IMG/VR virus record: IMGVR_UViG_3300032116_018188
Span: 1 to 41,556 of that record
Direction: 5' to 3' (one strand)
Origin: a virus
Length of the DNA stretch: 41,556 bases
Shown here: piece after piece, positions 1-7,148 of the stretch
How the letters are laid out: every line of letters starts with the position of its first letter
Numbering within the stretch: position 1 is the first letter of the stretch
Notes under the pieces: model-generated
The model's database searches: none
Seen by the model: the letters and a program-made list of their open reading frames with translations, nothing else
What the model was told of the DNA's origin: nothing
Made by a program: the position numbers and the translations under genes

Positions 1-765
1 AAGGGTGAGGATCTTCCCTGGGTTCGTATTTGGTCGCATGGGTTTCAAGGCCCAGGTGGTTGGTATATCGAAAACTCTCTGACGACTCTTGGTCAGAAAG
101 ATCCAGTGGCTGAGCTAAATTCTAAGCTGTGGAATAGTGGTAGTGATAAGGACAAGGAAATCGCTCGTAAGCAAAAGCGGCGCCTTTCTTATATTGCTAA
201 TATCTATGTTGTCAAGGATCCTGCGAATCCTCAAAATGAGGGTAAGGTCAAGCTGTTCAAGTTTGGTAAGAAGATTTTTGACAAGATCAATGAGACGATG
301 ACACCTCAGTATGAGGATGAGAAGGCTATTAATCCCTTCGACTTCTGGGCTGGTGCGAATTTCAAGCTAAAGATTCGCAATGTCGAAGGCTATCGTAACT
401 ACGACAAGTCTGAGTTTGATCGTCCTGAACCTCTGTCTGACAATGATGATGAACTTGAGACGATTTGGGCTTCGCAGCATAAGCTTCAAGCCTTTGTCGC
501 ACCGGATCAGTTCAAGACTTATGAAGAACTGAAGACTCGCCTCGAACGTGTGTTGAATGAGGCGGCTCCTCGTCGTGCATCAAATGATGAAGATGATGCT
601 CGCGACGAGCGTCCAGTATCACGCGCATCGGCTGAGCCTAGGGCTCGGAGTACTCTTGTAGAAACTCTTCCTAAGGCAGCTAGCGCTGGCGCTGGTGCTT
701 CGGCCCGTCCGCCGTGGGAGAGCGAGGATATCAGCCTTTTTGAACGATTGGCTGAGGAAGACTGA
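1..765 (+). CDS. 32: ssDNA-binding protein gp32, 5'-truncated by window edge
   Basis: The reading frame is open from base 1, so the N-terminal part lies outside the window; an internal GTG at 106 is not the true start. The protein coats single-stranded DNA during T4-type replication, recombination and repair. Recognisable core segments are WSHGFQGPGGWYIE, ELNSKLWNSG, and NEGKVKLFKFGKKIFDKI, which follow T4 gp32, and the C-terminus is a Glu/Asp-rich linker and acidic tail (ending ERLAEED) like the tail that binds replication partners. The histidine of WSH fits a T4 zinc ligand, but the three cysteines that complete the T4 zinc site are absent from the visible region. A terminator follows directly. 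Identity is secure; the missing zinc cysteines are seen, their consequence is inferred. Confidence 0.93.
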   Translation, partial: KGEDLPWVRIWSHGFQGPGGWYIENSLTTLGQKDPVAELNSKLWNSGSDKDKEIARKQKRRLSYIANIYVVKDPANPQNEGKVKLFKFGKKIFDKINETMTPQYEDEKAINPFDFWAGANFKLKIRNVEGYRNYDKSEFDRPEPLSDNDDELETIWASQHKLQAFVAPDQFKTYEELKTRLERVLNEAAPRRASNDEDDARDERPVSRASAEPRARSTLVETLPKAASAGAGASARPPWESEDISLFERLAEED

Positions 766-772
766 TTTACTA

Positions 773-801
773 GGCGGGAGAGAAATCTCCCGCCTTTTTA
801 T
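773..801 (+). terminator. Rho-independent terminator after gp32
   Basis: A perfect 9-bp stem (GGCGGGAGA at 773-781 with TCTCCCGCC at 786-794) closed by a GAAA tetraloop is followed by TTTTTATT. It lies 8 bases after the gp32 stop and overlaps the stop of the convergent leftward gene. The T tract is only on the plus strand, so it should mainly stop gp32 transcription and keep it from running antisense into the leftward operon. Confidence 0.92.
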
Positions 802-2645
802 TGAGCCATGTTTGCTCTATTACCGAAATTACGCCGAGCATTACTTCTCGTATTAGATCCAGCAGTGCTACTTCTAGTATGATCATTCGCATTACCGACA
901 CTATCATCAGAATTTCTCGTCTGTATTCCTGTCGGTGACATCGGCTCACCTGGTTCCACTCTCTGTTCAGGTTGAGGTTGTCTAACCTCTTGCACTATCG
1001 GCGGAAGGACAGTGACCCTTGCATTCACTAGATTATCTTGCCCAAGAGTAAACTGTAATCTGCTCGGATCTATACCGCTTGTCATTGCTTCTTGAGTTGC
1101 AGCTTCTATTCGTCTGACATTTTCTGATAGTTGTTCAGGTGATGTCGGCTGAAAAGCCCTTTCTTGATTTCGTAGCTGCTGTGCTTGCTCTTCGGTTATT
1201 CTACCTTGGGTAACAGCCTCTTCTATGGATGCTACAGTTGTCTGAGTGGCTTCTGTGCGTTCCCTACTTTCCTGTCTTAGCTGATTTAGACGATCTGATA
1301 ATTCTGTACCAAGGTTATTACCTAATGCCAGCTGCTCCTGCTCATTTTCAGGGCTCTCGGGAGAGAGATAGGCCCTAAACAATGTCTGTGCCACATCGGG
1401 TCCATAACGTCTTCCAAGACTAGCACCAGCGACAGAACCGATAAATGCTCCTACAGGACCTCCTAACAAAGTACCCAATACTCCACCAAGAGCAGCACCA
1501 CCGGTTCCACCTATACCAGCCCCTAGATGTTCAATCATAGTTTCTTTATATTCTTGTTCGCTTATTTCACCTTGATTGAATTGATTTACTGTCTCTCTCA
1601 TAGCATTTGCGGTTATGATAACATCAAGTAGATAAGCAATAGGTCCAGCAAGTCGTACCATTCTACGAGGAGGTCGGTTTCTCTCTGGAGCGCCTGGAGT
1701 TCCAGCACCTGTCGCAGGAGGCGCTCTATCTGGAGTGCCAGCAGGTGCTGTTGGCGATGCTGCTGACGGCCTGGGGGGTTGCCCTGGTATTTGAGGAACA
1801 TTGCCTATTTGAGGAACGCTACTTGGAGCAGATGGCGGTCTTGCTCCACCGCCGCCACCGCTTGGCGCACCGCCACCTTTAGCTGCACCACCACTGCTTG
1901 GCGCGCCGCCACCTTTAGCTGCACCACCACCACCCGCAGGCTTCTGACCGCTAGGCGCTTGCTGTCTACCAGGCTTACCGTCAGCCTTTTGTGGGGTCAT
2001 TAATCTGCCTGCCATGGATGCAGCAGCCAGTCCTAATAGACCAGCACCGACAGCAGTTATCAAGTTAGAATATTCGCTTATCTTATTTGATATATCCTCA
2101 ACCATCTTGATGAAATCATCGATGGGTTTGGCTATGCGAGTTATATCCTCGTCAGAAAGTCCTGACAATGCTGTTATGGCAGCTAAAGTCCCACCGGTAG
2201 CAAGCATACCTAGAGGGCTCATCCCTGTCGCAGAACGTATCCCAGCACCTGCAGCACGCCCGATTCGCTGCATGATTCCATCACCATCTTTGACTCTCTC
2301 GCGCCTCTCCTCTGCGGCCTTAAACTCTTCGCTTTCGAGGGTTTGTGTATCTTTTCTCTCGGAATCTAAAGACCTCTGTAGCTCTATGATAGCTTCACGA
2401 GCAAATGAGGCAGTCCTACTGATGTAAGAAAAGACATCGCGCTGAAACGCCTCAAACGTCTCTTGTGATACGTATTTGGTATCTCTAGATGATACCCCAT
2501 CCCTAGTAGGTGAGCCAATTCTGCTAGCTATATCCGTTGCGCTAACCATCTTATAATTGCGCGACATGTCATGATATCTCTTTGTCCTCTCATCATAGAC
2601 TACAGATGTCTGTAACAGTGATGCGGCGTCTGTCAAGTTTGCCAT
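798..2645 (-). CDS. Large hydrophobic tail/hub structural protein (tape-measure-like, unassigned)
   Basis: Last gene of the leftward operon, 615 aa from the ATG at 2645, which overlaps the upstream stop (TGATG); a GTG one codon earlier is possible. The N-terminal ~120 residues are charged and helical, followed by a glycine/alanine-rich hydrophobic stretch (about 130-220), a low-complexity Gly/Pro/Ala linker with a tandem repeat (about 220-330), a second hydrophobic region with glycine-zipper character (about 330-430), and a Gln/Glu-rich helical C-terminus. The helix plus hydrophobic-segment architecture and position downstream of the chaperone-like pair suggest an internal tail protein, either tape measure (gp29 role) or a pilot/hub protein. 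I do not recognise a specific family. T4 gp29 is of similar length (about 590 aa). Confidence 0.6.
   Translation of the reverse strand: MANLTDAASLLQTSVVYDERTKRYHDMSRNYKMVSATDIASRIGSPTRDGVSSRDTKYVSQETFEAFQRDVFSYISRTASFAREAIIELQRSLDSERKDTQTLESEEFKAAEERRERVKDGDGIMQRIGRAAGAGIRSATGMSPLGMLATGGTLAAITALSGLSDEDITRIAKPIDDFIKMVEDISNKISEYSNLITAVGAGLLGLAAASMAGRLMTPQKADGKPGRQQAPSGQKPAGGGGAAKGGGAPSSGGAAKGGGAPSGGGGGARPPSAPSSVPQIGNVPQIPGQPPRPSAASPTAPAGTPDRAPPATGAGTPGAPERNRPPRRMVRLAGPIAYLLDVIITANAMRETVNQFNQGEISEQEYKETMIEHLGAGIGGTGGAALGGVLGTLLGGPVGAFIGSVAGASLGRRYGPDVAQTLFRAYLSPESPENEQEQLALGNNLGTELSDRLNQLRQESRERTEATQTTVASIEEAVTQGRITEEQAQQLRNQERAFQPTSPEQLSENVRRIEAATQEAMTSGIDPSRLQFTLGQDNLVNARVTVLPPIVQEVRQPQPEQRVEPGEPMSPTGIQTRNSDDSVGNANDHTRSSTAGSNTRSNARRNFGNRANMAQ
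1861..1932 (-). repeat. 36-bp tandem repeat coding for Gly/Ala/Pro linker
   Basis: Two adjacent copies (1861-1896 and 1897-1932) differ at only two bases and encode a 12-residue Gly/Ala/Lys/Pro/Ser unit in the linker of the leftward structural protein. Slippage at this site would change linker length in frame. Confidence 0.85.
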
Positions 2646-4210
2646 CACGCGGCTCCAGTGCTGTTATAGATCAATATAGGCTGATAATAAACCATAGGAC
2701 CTTGTTCACCGATCGGACCAGCAGATGCCATGGTCATAGCATCTCTACCAGGTGATGCTTCTGGAGTCACCGCGGATGCCACCCTACCTTGATCTGGAAC
2801 TGCTGCAGGAGCTTGAGGTGCCACCCCAGGTTGTCCAGCGACCCCCGATTGTGTAGGGGGGGTTGCTGCGGTCGCAACCGGTCTTTGACCGCTAGGTGCA
2901 AAAGTACCTGAGCTTAGATATTGTTGATAGTTCTGTCTCTTACCCTCAAATCCTAATCGACTACCACCGACTGCGGATAGCTGATCTTCAAAAGTCCCGC
3001 TACCACGAGTTCTCCTCTTCATGTATTCTACTGATACTCTAGCTGCTATCTCTGGATCTAAAAGCGCATCTGGGTTTGCTACTAGATCGACACCTGCCGC
3101 TTGACTATATTGTGCATAATTGCTGCGTCCAGTAAGCTGGATAAACCCGCGGCCGCGATATTTCCATCCATCACCTGGTTCTGTGTTACCTAATGTTCTA
3201 CCAGTAGGAGTCTGATAACCGTATACAGCTTCCGCAACAGCCACCGGACCGCCTGCCGTTATCTGTCTAGCCTCTTCTATCGAAAACCTTGGGAATACCT
3301 GCCTAAGTCTTTCCGCAGAATAGTTCATGTTTTCGGGTACTGACCTGAATCCAGATTCACCTTGTATTATCGCAGCTAAACCAGCTCTCTGACCCGGATC
3401 ATTATATCCCATCTCATCCATAACTCTATTCAGTGTCTCTCTATTCGCTGATGGGGATCCGCCGTCTCCAGACGGCACATTTTCCATAACTCTCTGCGCG
3501 CTTCCAGGTGCCGCGCCTTGCATAGGTCTTGCCGCAGGAGACGGTGCGCCGGCAGGTCTCGGTACACCTCCGGCTGTCGGACCCTGTGCTCCAGGCATGT
3601 CCTCTGTCTCACCGCTAGGAAGAGTGAGCATGGTGGCTGCGGCTCCCATACCAGCAGCAGCTCCAGCAAATAATCTCAACCTAGGATTTCTCATGATCAA
3701 TGATATCCCTCTAAGGAGGGCACTTCTAGTGGTAGCTAAGGTAATAATTGTTCTGGTCGCAAGTCGACCCATGGTCATCAGAGAAGACCCGATCCTGGCC
3801 ATAAGTCGCATGATAGATCGAGCGACAGTCGCGATAGCTGCAATAGCCGCAGCTAGTCGACCCACACCAGACCTAGAACCAGCATCTTCTCCCCTACCAT
3901 CCGCCACAGAAATACCTGTGACAGATTTGGCTGCGGGTGCACGTTCTCTATCATCTTCTTCGGCGCCCCGCCGCATCCTATCGAGTATGGTTCGTTGACG
4001 ATCATTCTCATCGTTTATACCACGAAGTATGCTTGCCATTCCTGACATGGAGCGAGATACTAGCTCTATCTGCGGCGTGACCCTACGCTGTCCTGATCCA
4101 GGGATGATGCTCTGCGCTAATGTAAGGAGTGTGGAGGCGGCAGCATTAGACACCCTGGCGGTCTCACCAGGCTGCATGTACTTCTCTACTGCTACGGCCA
4201 ACGATGCCAA
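2645..4210 (-). CDS. Tape-measure/hub candidate with GH19 (chitinase-fold) muralytic domain
   Basis: 521 aa from a TTG at 4210, chosen because GAGGGAG sits seven bases upstream; the first ATG is codon 11-12. Residues about 115-200 hold hydrophobic helices rich in Ala/Ile/Met, then a Pro/Ala/Gly linker. Residues about 255-430 form a GH19-type glycoside hydrolase: GES with candidate catalytic Glu285, a second Glu at 293, NMNYSAERLRQVFP, and GDGWKYRGRGFIQLTGR at 346-362. A Pro/Ala-rich tail follows. GH19 domains in phages cleave peptidoglycan. The gene directly follows the gp26/gp51 pair, the usual place of a tape-measure gene, so I infer a virion-borne enzyme acting during DNA injection. It could instead be a hub-associated lysin; free endolysin is less likely given the context. 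Confidence 0.72.
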   Translation of the reverse strand: MASLAVAVEKYMQPGETARVSNAAASTLLTLAQSIIPGSGQRRVTPQIELVSRSMSGMASILRGINDENDRQRTILDRMRRGAEEDDRERAPAAKSVTGISVADGRGEDAGSRSGVGRLAAAIAAIATVARSIMRLMARIGSSLMTMGRLATRTIITLATTRSALLRGISLIMRNPRLRLFAGAAAGMGAAATMLTLPSGETEDMPGAQGPTAGGVPRPAGAPSPAARPMQGAAPGSAQRVMENVPSGDGGSPSANRETLNRVMDEMGYNDPGQRAGLAAIIQGESGFRSVPENMNYSAERLRQVFPRFSIEEARQITAGGPVAVAEAVYGYQTPTGRTLGNTEPGDGWKYRGRGFIQLTGRSNYAQYSQAAGVDLVANPDALLDPEIAARVSVEYMKRRTRGSGTFEDQLSAVGGSRLGFEGKRQNYQQYLSSGTFAPSGQRPVATAATPPTQSGVAGQPGVAPQAPAAVPDQGRVASAVTPEASPGRDAMTMASAGPIGEQGPMVYYQPILIYNSTGAA

Positions 4211-4211
4211 T

Positions 4212-4385
4212 CTATTTCTCCCTCTTAGCCTTCTCTTCCTCGATATAGTCTATTAACATCTTGACATATATGTCCCTCTCCCATGGGATCATCGCCTCAA
4301 TCTCACCCAAGCTATACTTGTGGTGCTGCATCATCGCGAAGTTTAGCGAATAATAGTTCCCTAGAGTATTGTGAGAGAGGGCCAT
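4212..4385 (-). CDS. 51: gp51-position small protein; probable -1 frameshift extension of gp26 (GT-like)
   Basis: A 57-aa frame not reported by length-filtered gene finders. Its ATG at 4385 overlaps the gp26 stop (TGATG), and its TAG ends two bases before the TTG of the next gene. The middle reads KYSLGEIEAMIPWERDIYVK and the end is highly charged. It occupies the gene 51 position of T4-type phages (T4 gp51, an assembly catalyst of the baseplate hub, is much longer). Because the preceding slippery run puts gp26 into this frame by a -1 shift, the product may exist as the tail of a 295-aa gp26 fusion, as a free protein by re-initiation, or both. The symbol rests on synteny. Confidence 0.7.
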   Translation of the reverse strand: MALSHNTLGNYYSLNFAMMQHHKYSLGEIEAMIPWERDIYVKMLIDYIEEEKAKREK

Positions 4386-4394
4386 CAAAAAAAA
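4385..4394 (-). other. Probable programmed -1 ribosomal frameshift site at end of gene 26
   Basis: On the minus strand the gp26 frame ends GAT TTT TTT TGA: eight T's (complement of 4387-4394) containing T_TTT_TTT in the zero frame. Slipping back one base reads TTG then ATG GCC, entering the overlapping 57-aa frame exactly. A +1 shift does not. The gene order (short protein, overlapping frame, tape-measure candidate) is that of lambda-type G/GT chaperones. Confidence 0.72.
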
Positions 4395-5098
4395 TCAGCC
4401 AGACCTTTGAGTGTGACCGTATCTTCTTGGCCGCAGCCAGAACACTTGTAGGATACGGTATGCTCTATGGTAGGCATGGTCTCAAAAAACTTCATCACTT
4501 CCATAAATTGCTTATTGCTCAATGAGCCGATGAATTGCCGTGCATCGTCGATGTTATCAGGCTCATAAACCTCTTCGTCATCATAGACACTCTCGATGCA
4601 TCGGGTCACCAGGTCTAATTCATCTGCACCTTCAGCCATGCTAGCCTTGACATCGTCAATCGTTGGGTATCTTATCTTTAGCACAAGCTTGTCATTCAAT
4701 GGTATGACCTGTTTATGAGTCTCTTGAAACTTTACCTCAACGTCATCAAGGTTTATCTCTACCTTGGTCACTGCATCGCAAGTTTCACCCTTGTAATTGA
4801 CTCCATCAACATGCCTATAAGATAAGATGACTTTTTCACCGACAGACTTAGCACGAATCTTTAGAAACAGATATTCTATGTCAAAAGATGGTAGCTTGTC
4901 TATCTTGATATCTTCATCCAATATGCAGCTTGATATCACATCGATCATCGCACGCTGCATGTGCTCATAATCTTTTGATTCCATAGCAATTAAGAGGACT
5001 TTCTCCTCCTTCACCATGAAGGGCCTAAACTTGATGACCCTCTTGTTCGAAGGAAGGGTTGTCGAAAAAGTAGGTATAGCTATCTTAGGTAATGCCAT
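4385..5098 (-). CDS. 26: Baseplate hub subunit gp26 (T4 baseplate family; tail-assembly chaperone-like)
   Basis: 237 aa, starting MALPKIAIPTFSTTLPSNKR, with the conserved gp26 blocks VIKFRPFMVKEEKVLL and DIDKLPSFD-like (KIDKLPSFDIEYLFLKIRAK). T4 gp26 (208 aa) is needed to assemble the baseplate hub. The C-terminal region has a single CxxC pair (Cys219, Cys222) in KCSGCGQ, then the frame stops within an eight-T run. The gene lies 15 bases downstream of the gp54-like gene and overlaps the next small frame. Family membership is confident; the chaperone role is inferred from the frameshift arrangement. Confidence 0.88.
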   Translation of the reverse strand: MALPKIAIPTFSTTLPSNKRVIKFRPFMVKEEKVLLIAMESKDYEHMQRAMIDVISSCILDEDIKIDKLPSFDIEYLFLKIRAKSVGEKVILSYRHVDGVNYKGETCDAVTKVEINLDDVEVKFQETHKQVIPLNDKLVLKIRYPTIDDVKASMAEGADELDLVTRCIESVYDDEEVYEPDNIDDARQFIGSLSNKQFMEVMKFFETMPTIEHTVSYKCSGCGQEDTVTLKGLADFF

Positions 5099-5113
5099 AT
5101 CATATCTCCATTA

Positions 5114-6031
5114 TCAGATGCCAAACATCGATCCACGTGTCGCTGTCAAGCTGTTACGAAACTGCACTCCGGTTTGCTTTGCTAATCCGCTGACTCCGCC
5201 AGATAGACCGTTTTTTGTGAATAGCGATATAAGCGGTGAGAACCGATCCAAGGTGTTCACTGCTCCGCGAAGCAGTGACTCAAGACCATATAGATTCTCA
5301 AATGGAAGGGCATCAGGATGGCGTTCGGTTGCGATGAAATATCTCATCTGCACGTTTAGCTTTGCCGCGCCGTCAGCACCCCAATCCAGGTCAACGTCGC
5401 TGATGGTATGAGGGTATGCTTCTTCCAGCTTAACCCTATACTGAGGGAAAACATTCCTATCACCTGGCGCATTGAATATGTTCTGGTTAAGAGGATTGAA
5501 AACATCGATGACATCATTGACCAGCGACTTGACATCACCTCTGATGACAGAGGTAGCGACGTTCAGCCCGTTTATATTCTGAAACCGTGGCGACTCTGCA
5601 AATTGCATGACCTCGACTGATCCGATCATCTCATCATAATATGTCGAATCAAATCCGCCTGCCTTGGGTGCGCGACCTCCGCTCCTGCGGTAGCTAGCTA
5701 GACCACCAGAAGATATCGACATGTCTTGCCAGGCCATGAATATCTCGCGCTCGATCATATTCTCGCTTAGCAAGACCCTGAGAGTCATAGGTTGATATTG
5801 AAATGCATACGGCACCATTCTGGTGGGGCCATGGTATCTCTGATCTATCGTCTCTAGACTACGAGCGGGTAATGATGCCGATTCGATTCTCAGCGGAAGG
5901 AATGATGTATTGAAGAACCCGCTGATCTTAGAAGGTAGAGTTATCATCACGGAGAAGTAATTCGGGCGACCTACGCCTCTCTTACCTACTTCAGCCGAAA
6001 ACTCTGATACATTGAACCTACGATTTGCCAT
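5114..6031 (-). CDS. 54: Baseplate tail-tube initiator, gp54-like
   Basis: 305 aa; the ATG at 6031 overlaps the upstream stop (TAATG). The N-terminal half reads like a tail-tube-fold protein: RPNYFSVMITLP, RIESASLPARSLETIDQRYHG, then YQPMTLRVLLSENMIEREIFMAWQ-type segments resembling gp19/gp54. The C-terminus (from about residue 250) is a flexible Gly/Ser/Leu region ending GSMFGI, as in T4 gp54 (320 aa, ending ILGAI). gp54 sits on gp48 at the top of the baseplate and nucleates tube polymerisation. gp48 is encoded divergently about 1 kb away. The alternative is another tube-fold baseplate protein; gp54 fits best by length and ending. Confidence 0.72.
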   Translation of the reverse strand: MANRRFNVSEFSAEVGKRGVGRPNYFSVMITLPSKISGFFNTSFLPLRIESASLPARSLETIDQRYHGPTRMVPYAFQYQPMTLRVLLSENMIEREIFMAWQDMSISSGGLASYRRSGGRAPKAGGFDSTYYDEMIGSVEVMQFAESPRFQNINGLNVATSVIRGDVKSLVNDVIDVFNPLNQNIFNAPGDRNVFPQYRVKLEEAYPHTISDVDLDWGADGAAKLNVQMRYFIATERHPDALPFENLYGLESLLRGAVNTLDRFSPLISLFTKNGLSGGVSGLAKQTGVQFRNSLTATRGSMFGI

Positions 6032-6645
6032 TACTGAGTTTTCCTATAGCTATCTTTGTATACACCTTCGGTGCTGGAACCGACAAATCGGTGCAACGGC
6101 ATGAACAGCGCTATGTCCCATGACTTTGGATCTATTCGATAATATCTCGTACGGACGTGACTGAATAGATATTTCTTCACACAAGGCTCATAGAACCTAT
6201 ATCTTGAGACTGACTTTAGCATCTTGTAAGATATCTGTAGGTGCGTCCTCTCATCATAATTCTCGTCGCTTATCACTGTATAGAGCGCATCCATCAGCCT
6301 GGCCCGAAGCCTCAGCGGGAGGTAATGCATGTTTAGACCCATGAACCCATCTTCTTTTCCTGCGCGACCGCCTGTCCTGACGGTATCAAACGGAATCACA
6401 AGCGGATAGCTGTCATAATATGGCAGCTTATCTTTCGTCTTTGGATCATATGCAAAGAGGTACATCTGGCCGATCATCGGTACGGTCACAAATGCGCTGC
6501 GATCTTCACGCATCAATGCATTTGGATTTACCGCTAGCCTGCTGGCCTGAGCGCGAAACCAGTTTCTGGAGTTCTGTTGCTGTGCCGGTAATAGACCTAG
6601 CTTGGAACCTTGGTCGAGTAGCCTATCAAAAGTTTGTGCCACCAT
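6031..6645 (-). CDS. Structural/head-associated protein next to gp4; possibly gp2 DNA end protector
   Basis: 204 aa; its ATG at 6645 immediately follows the TAG of gp4. The protein is basic and soluble, without membrane segments. Recognisable blocks are QMYLFAYDPKTKDKLPYYD, YPLVIPFDT, GFMGLNMHYLPLRLRARLMD, and DIALFMPLHRFVGSST near the end. I have seen this pattern as a conserved gene in T4-like phages but cannot assign it firmly. T4 gene 2 (DNA end protector) is next to gene 4, so the position and basic character fit gp2, by inference only. Translational coupling to gp4 is likely. Confidence 0.6.
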   Translation of the reverse strand: MVAQTFDRLLDQGSKLGLLPAQQQNSRNWFRAQASRLAVNPNALMREDRSAFVTVPMIGQMYLFAYDPKTKDKLPYYDSYPLVIPFDTVRTGGRAGKEDGFMGLNMHYLPLRLRARLMDALYTVISDENYDERTHLQISYKMLKSVSRYRFYEPCVKKYLFSHVRTRYYRIDPKSWDIALFMPLHRFVGSSTEGVYKDSYRKTQ

Positions 6646-7092
6646 CTATCGCAGCCTCAGTTCCTTCTCTGTGATTATCACAAAGTCCCAGCCTCTATCT
6701 GCGCAGTATTCCTGGGCAGCTTTCCACTTTGCGCTATTTATCCCATACCTCATCACCTCGGTCAGATATGCTTTGGTGGGTCTCTTTTTCCCTTCATGAG
6801 GTGGCGGGGGCCTAGTCTGAGCGAGAGGCTTTATCTCTATCATTTTCATTCTGACTGACCCGCCTCTATCGCGCATCTTCACGACGAAATCTGGAAAATA
6901 CCTATGCCATTTACCATCGATTGGTGAGCGATATGGTACATGCATCTCCTCTGATGCCCATTCTAGGACATCAGGATTCGTGTCAAACTCGACCATGACC
7001 CTACGTTCCCACAGAGACCTGAATATTATATTGCTAGGATCCCCGCGGTATTTGTTTGGATTGGTCGGTTGGTATTTACCTTTGTATGCCAT
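6646..7092 (-). CDS. 4: Head completion protein gp4
   Basis: 148 aa from the ATG at 7092, preferred to an ATG at 7128 because T4 gp4 (150 aa) starts with the same kind of short basic segment (here MAYKGKYQPTNPNKYRGDPS) and the 12 extra residues are hydrophobic and non-conserved. Diagnostic blocks are IIFRSLWERRVM, EWASEEMHVPYRSPIDGKWHRYFPDF and KMIEIKP. The D/E residues with the I-E-I-K pattern resemble an endonuclease fold. gp4 finishes the head so that tails can attach. It is the first gene of the leftward operon and is divergent from gene 48. Confidence 0.9.
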   Translation of the reverse strand: MAYKGKYQPTNPNKYRGDPSNIIFRSLWERRVMVEFDTNPDVLEWASEEMHVPYRSPIDGKWHRYFPDFVVKMRDRGGSVRMKMIEIKPLAQTRPPPPHEGKKRPTKAYLTEVMRYGINSAKWKAAQEYCADRGWDFVIITEKELRLR

Positions 7093-7108
7093 ACCAGTTA
7101 TGTATGGT

Positions 7109-7116
7109 AATAAATA
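7109..7116 (+). promoter_or_regulatory. Late promoter (AATAAATA) for gene 48
   Basis: AATAAATA matches the T4-type late -10 element TATAAATA in 7 of 8 positions and lies 33 bases upstream of the chosen gp48 start, in the 56-base divergent gap. On the opposite strand the same gap holds a TATAAT-like stretch (about 7132-7140) that could serve gp4. Confidence 0.55.
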
Positions 7117-7148
7117 TGAATATAGCAACGAGGATAATTATAGCTCAG

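Noticed and set aside
2014-2427. Plus-strand open frame of 137 codons
   Set aside because: Antisense to the leftward structural protein, with no RBS and no recognisable protein; codon pattern is the mirror of the real gene.
3597-3998. Plus-strand open frame of 133 codons
   Set aside because: Antisense to the Ala/Ile-rich part of the GH19 protein; a shadow frame.
6735-6742. GATAAATA on the minus strand inside gp4
   Set aside because: Correct strand for the gene at 6645, but it is within coding sequence and 90 bases away; too weak to list as a promoter.
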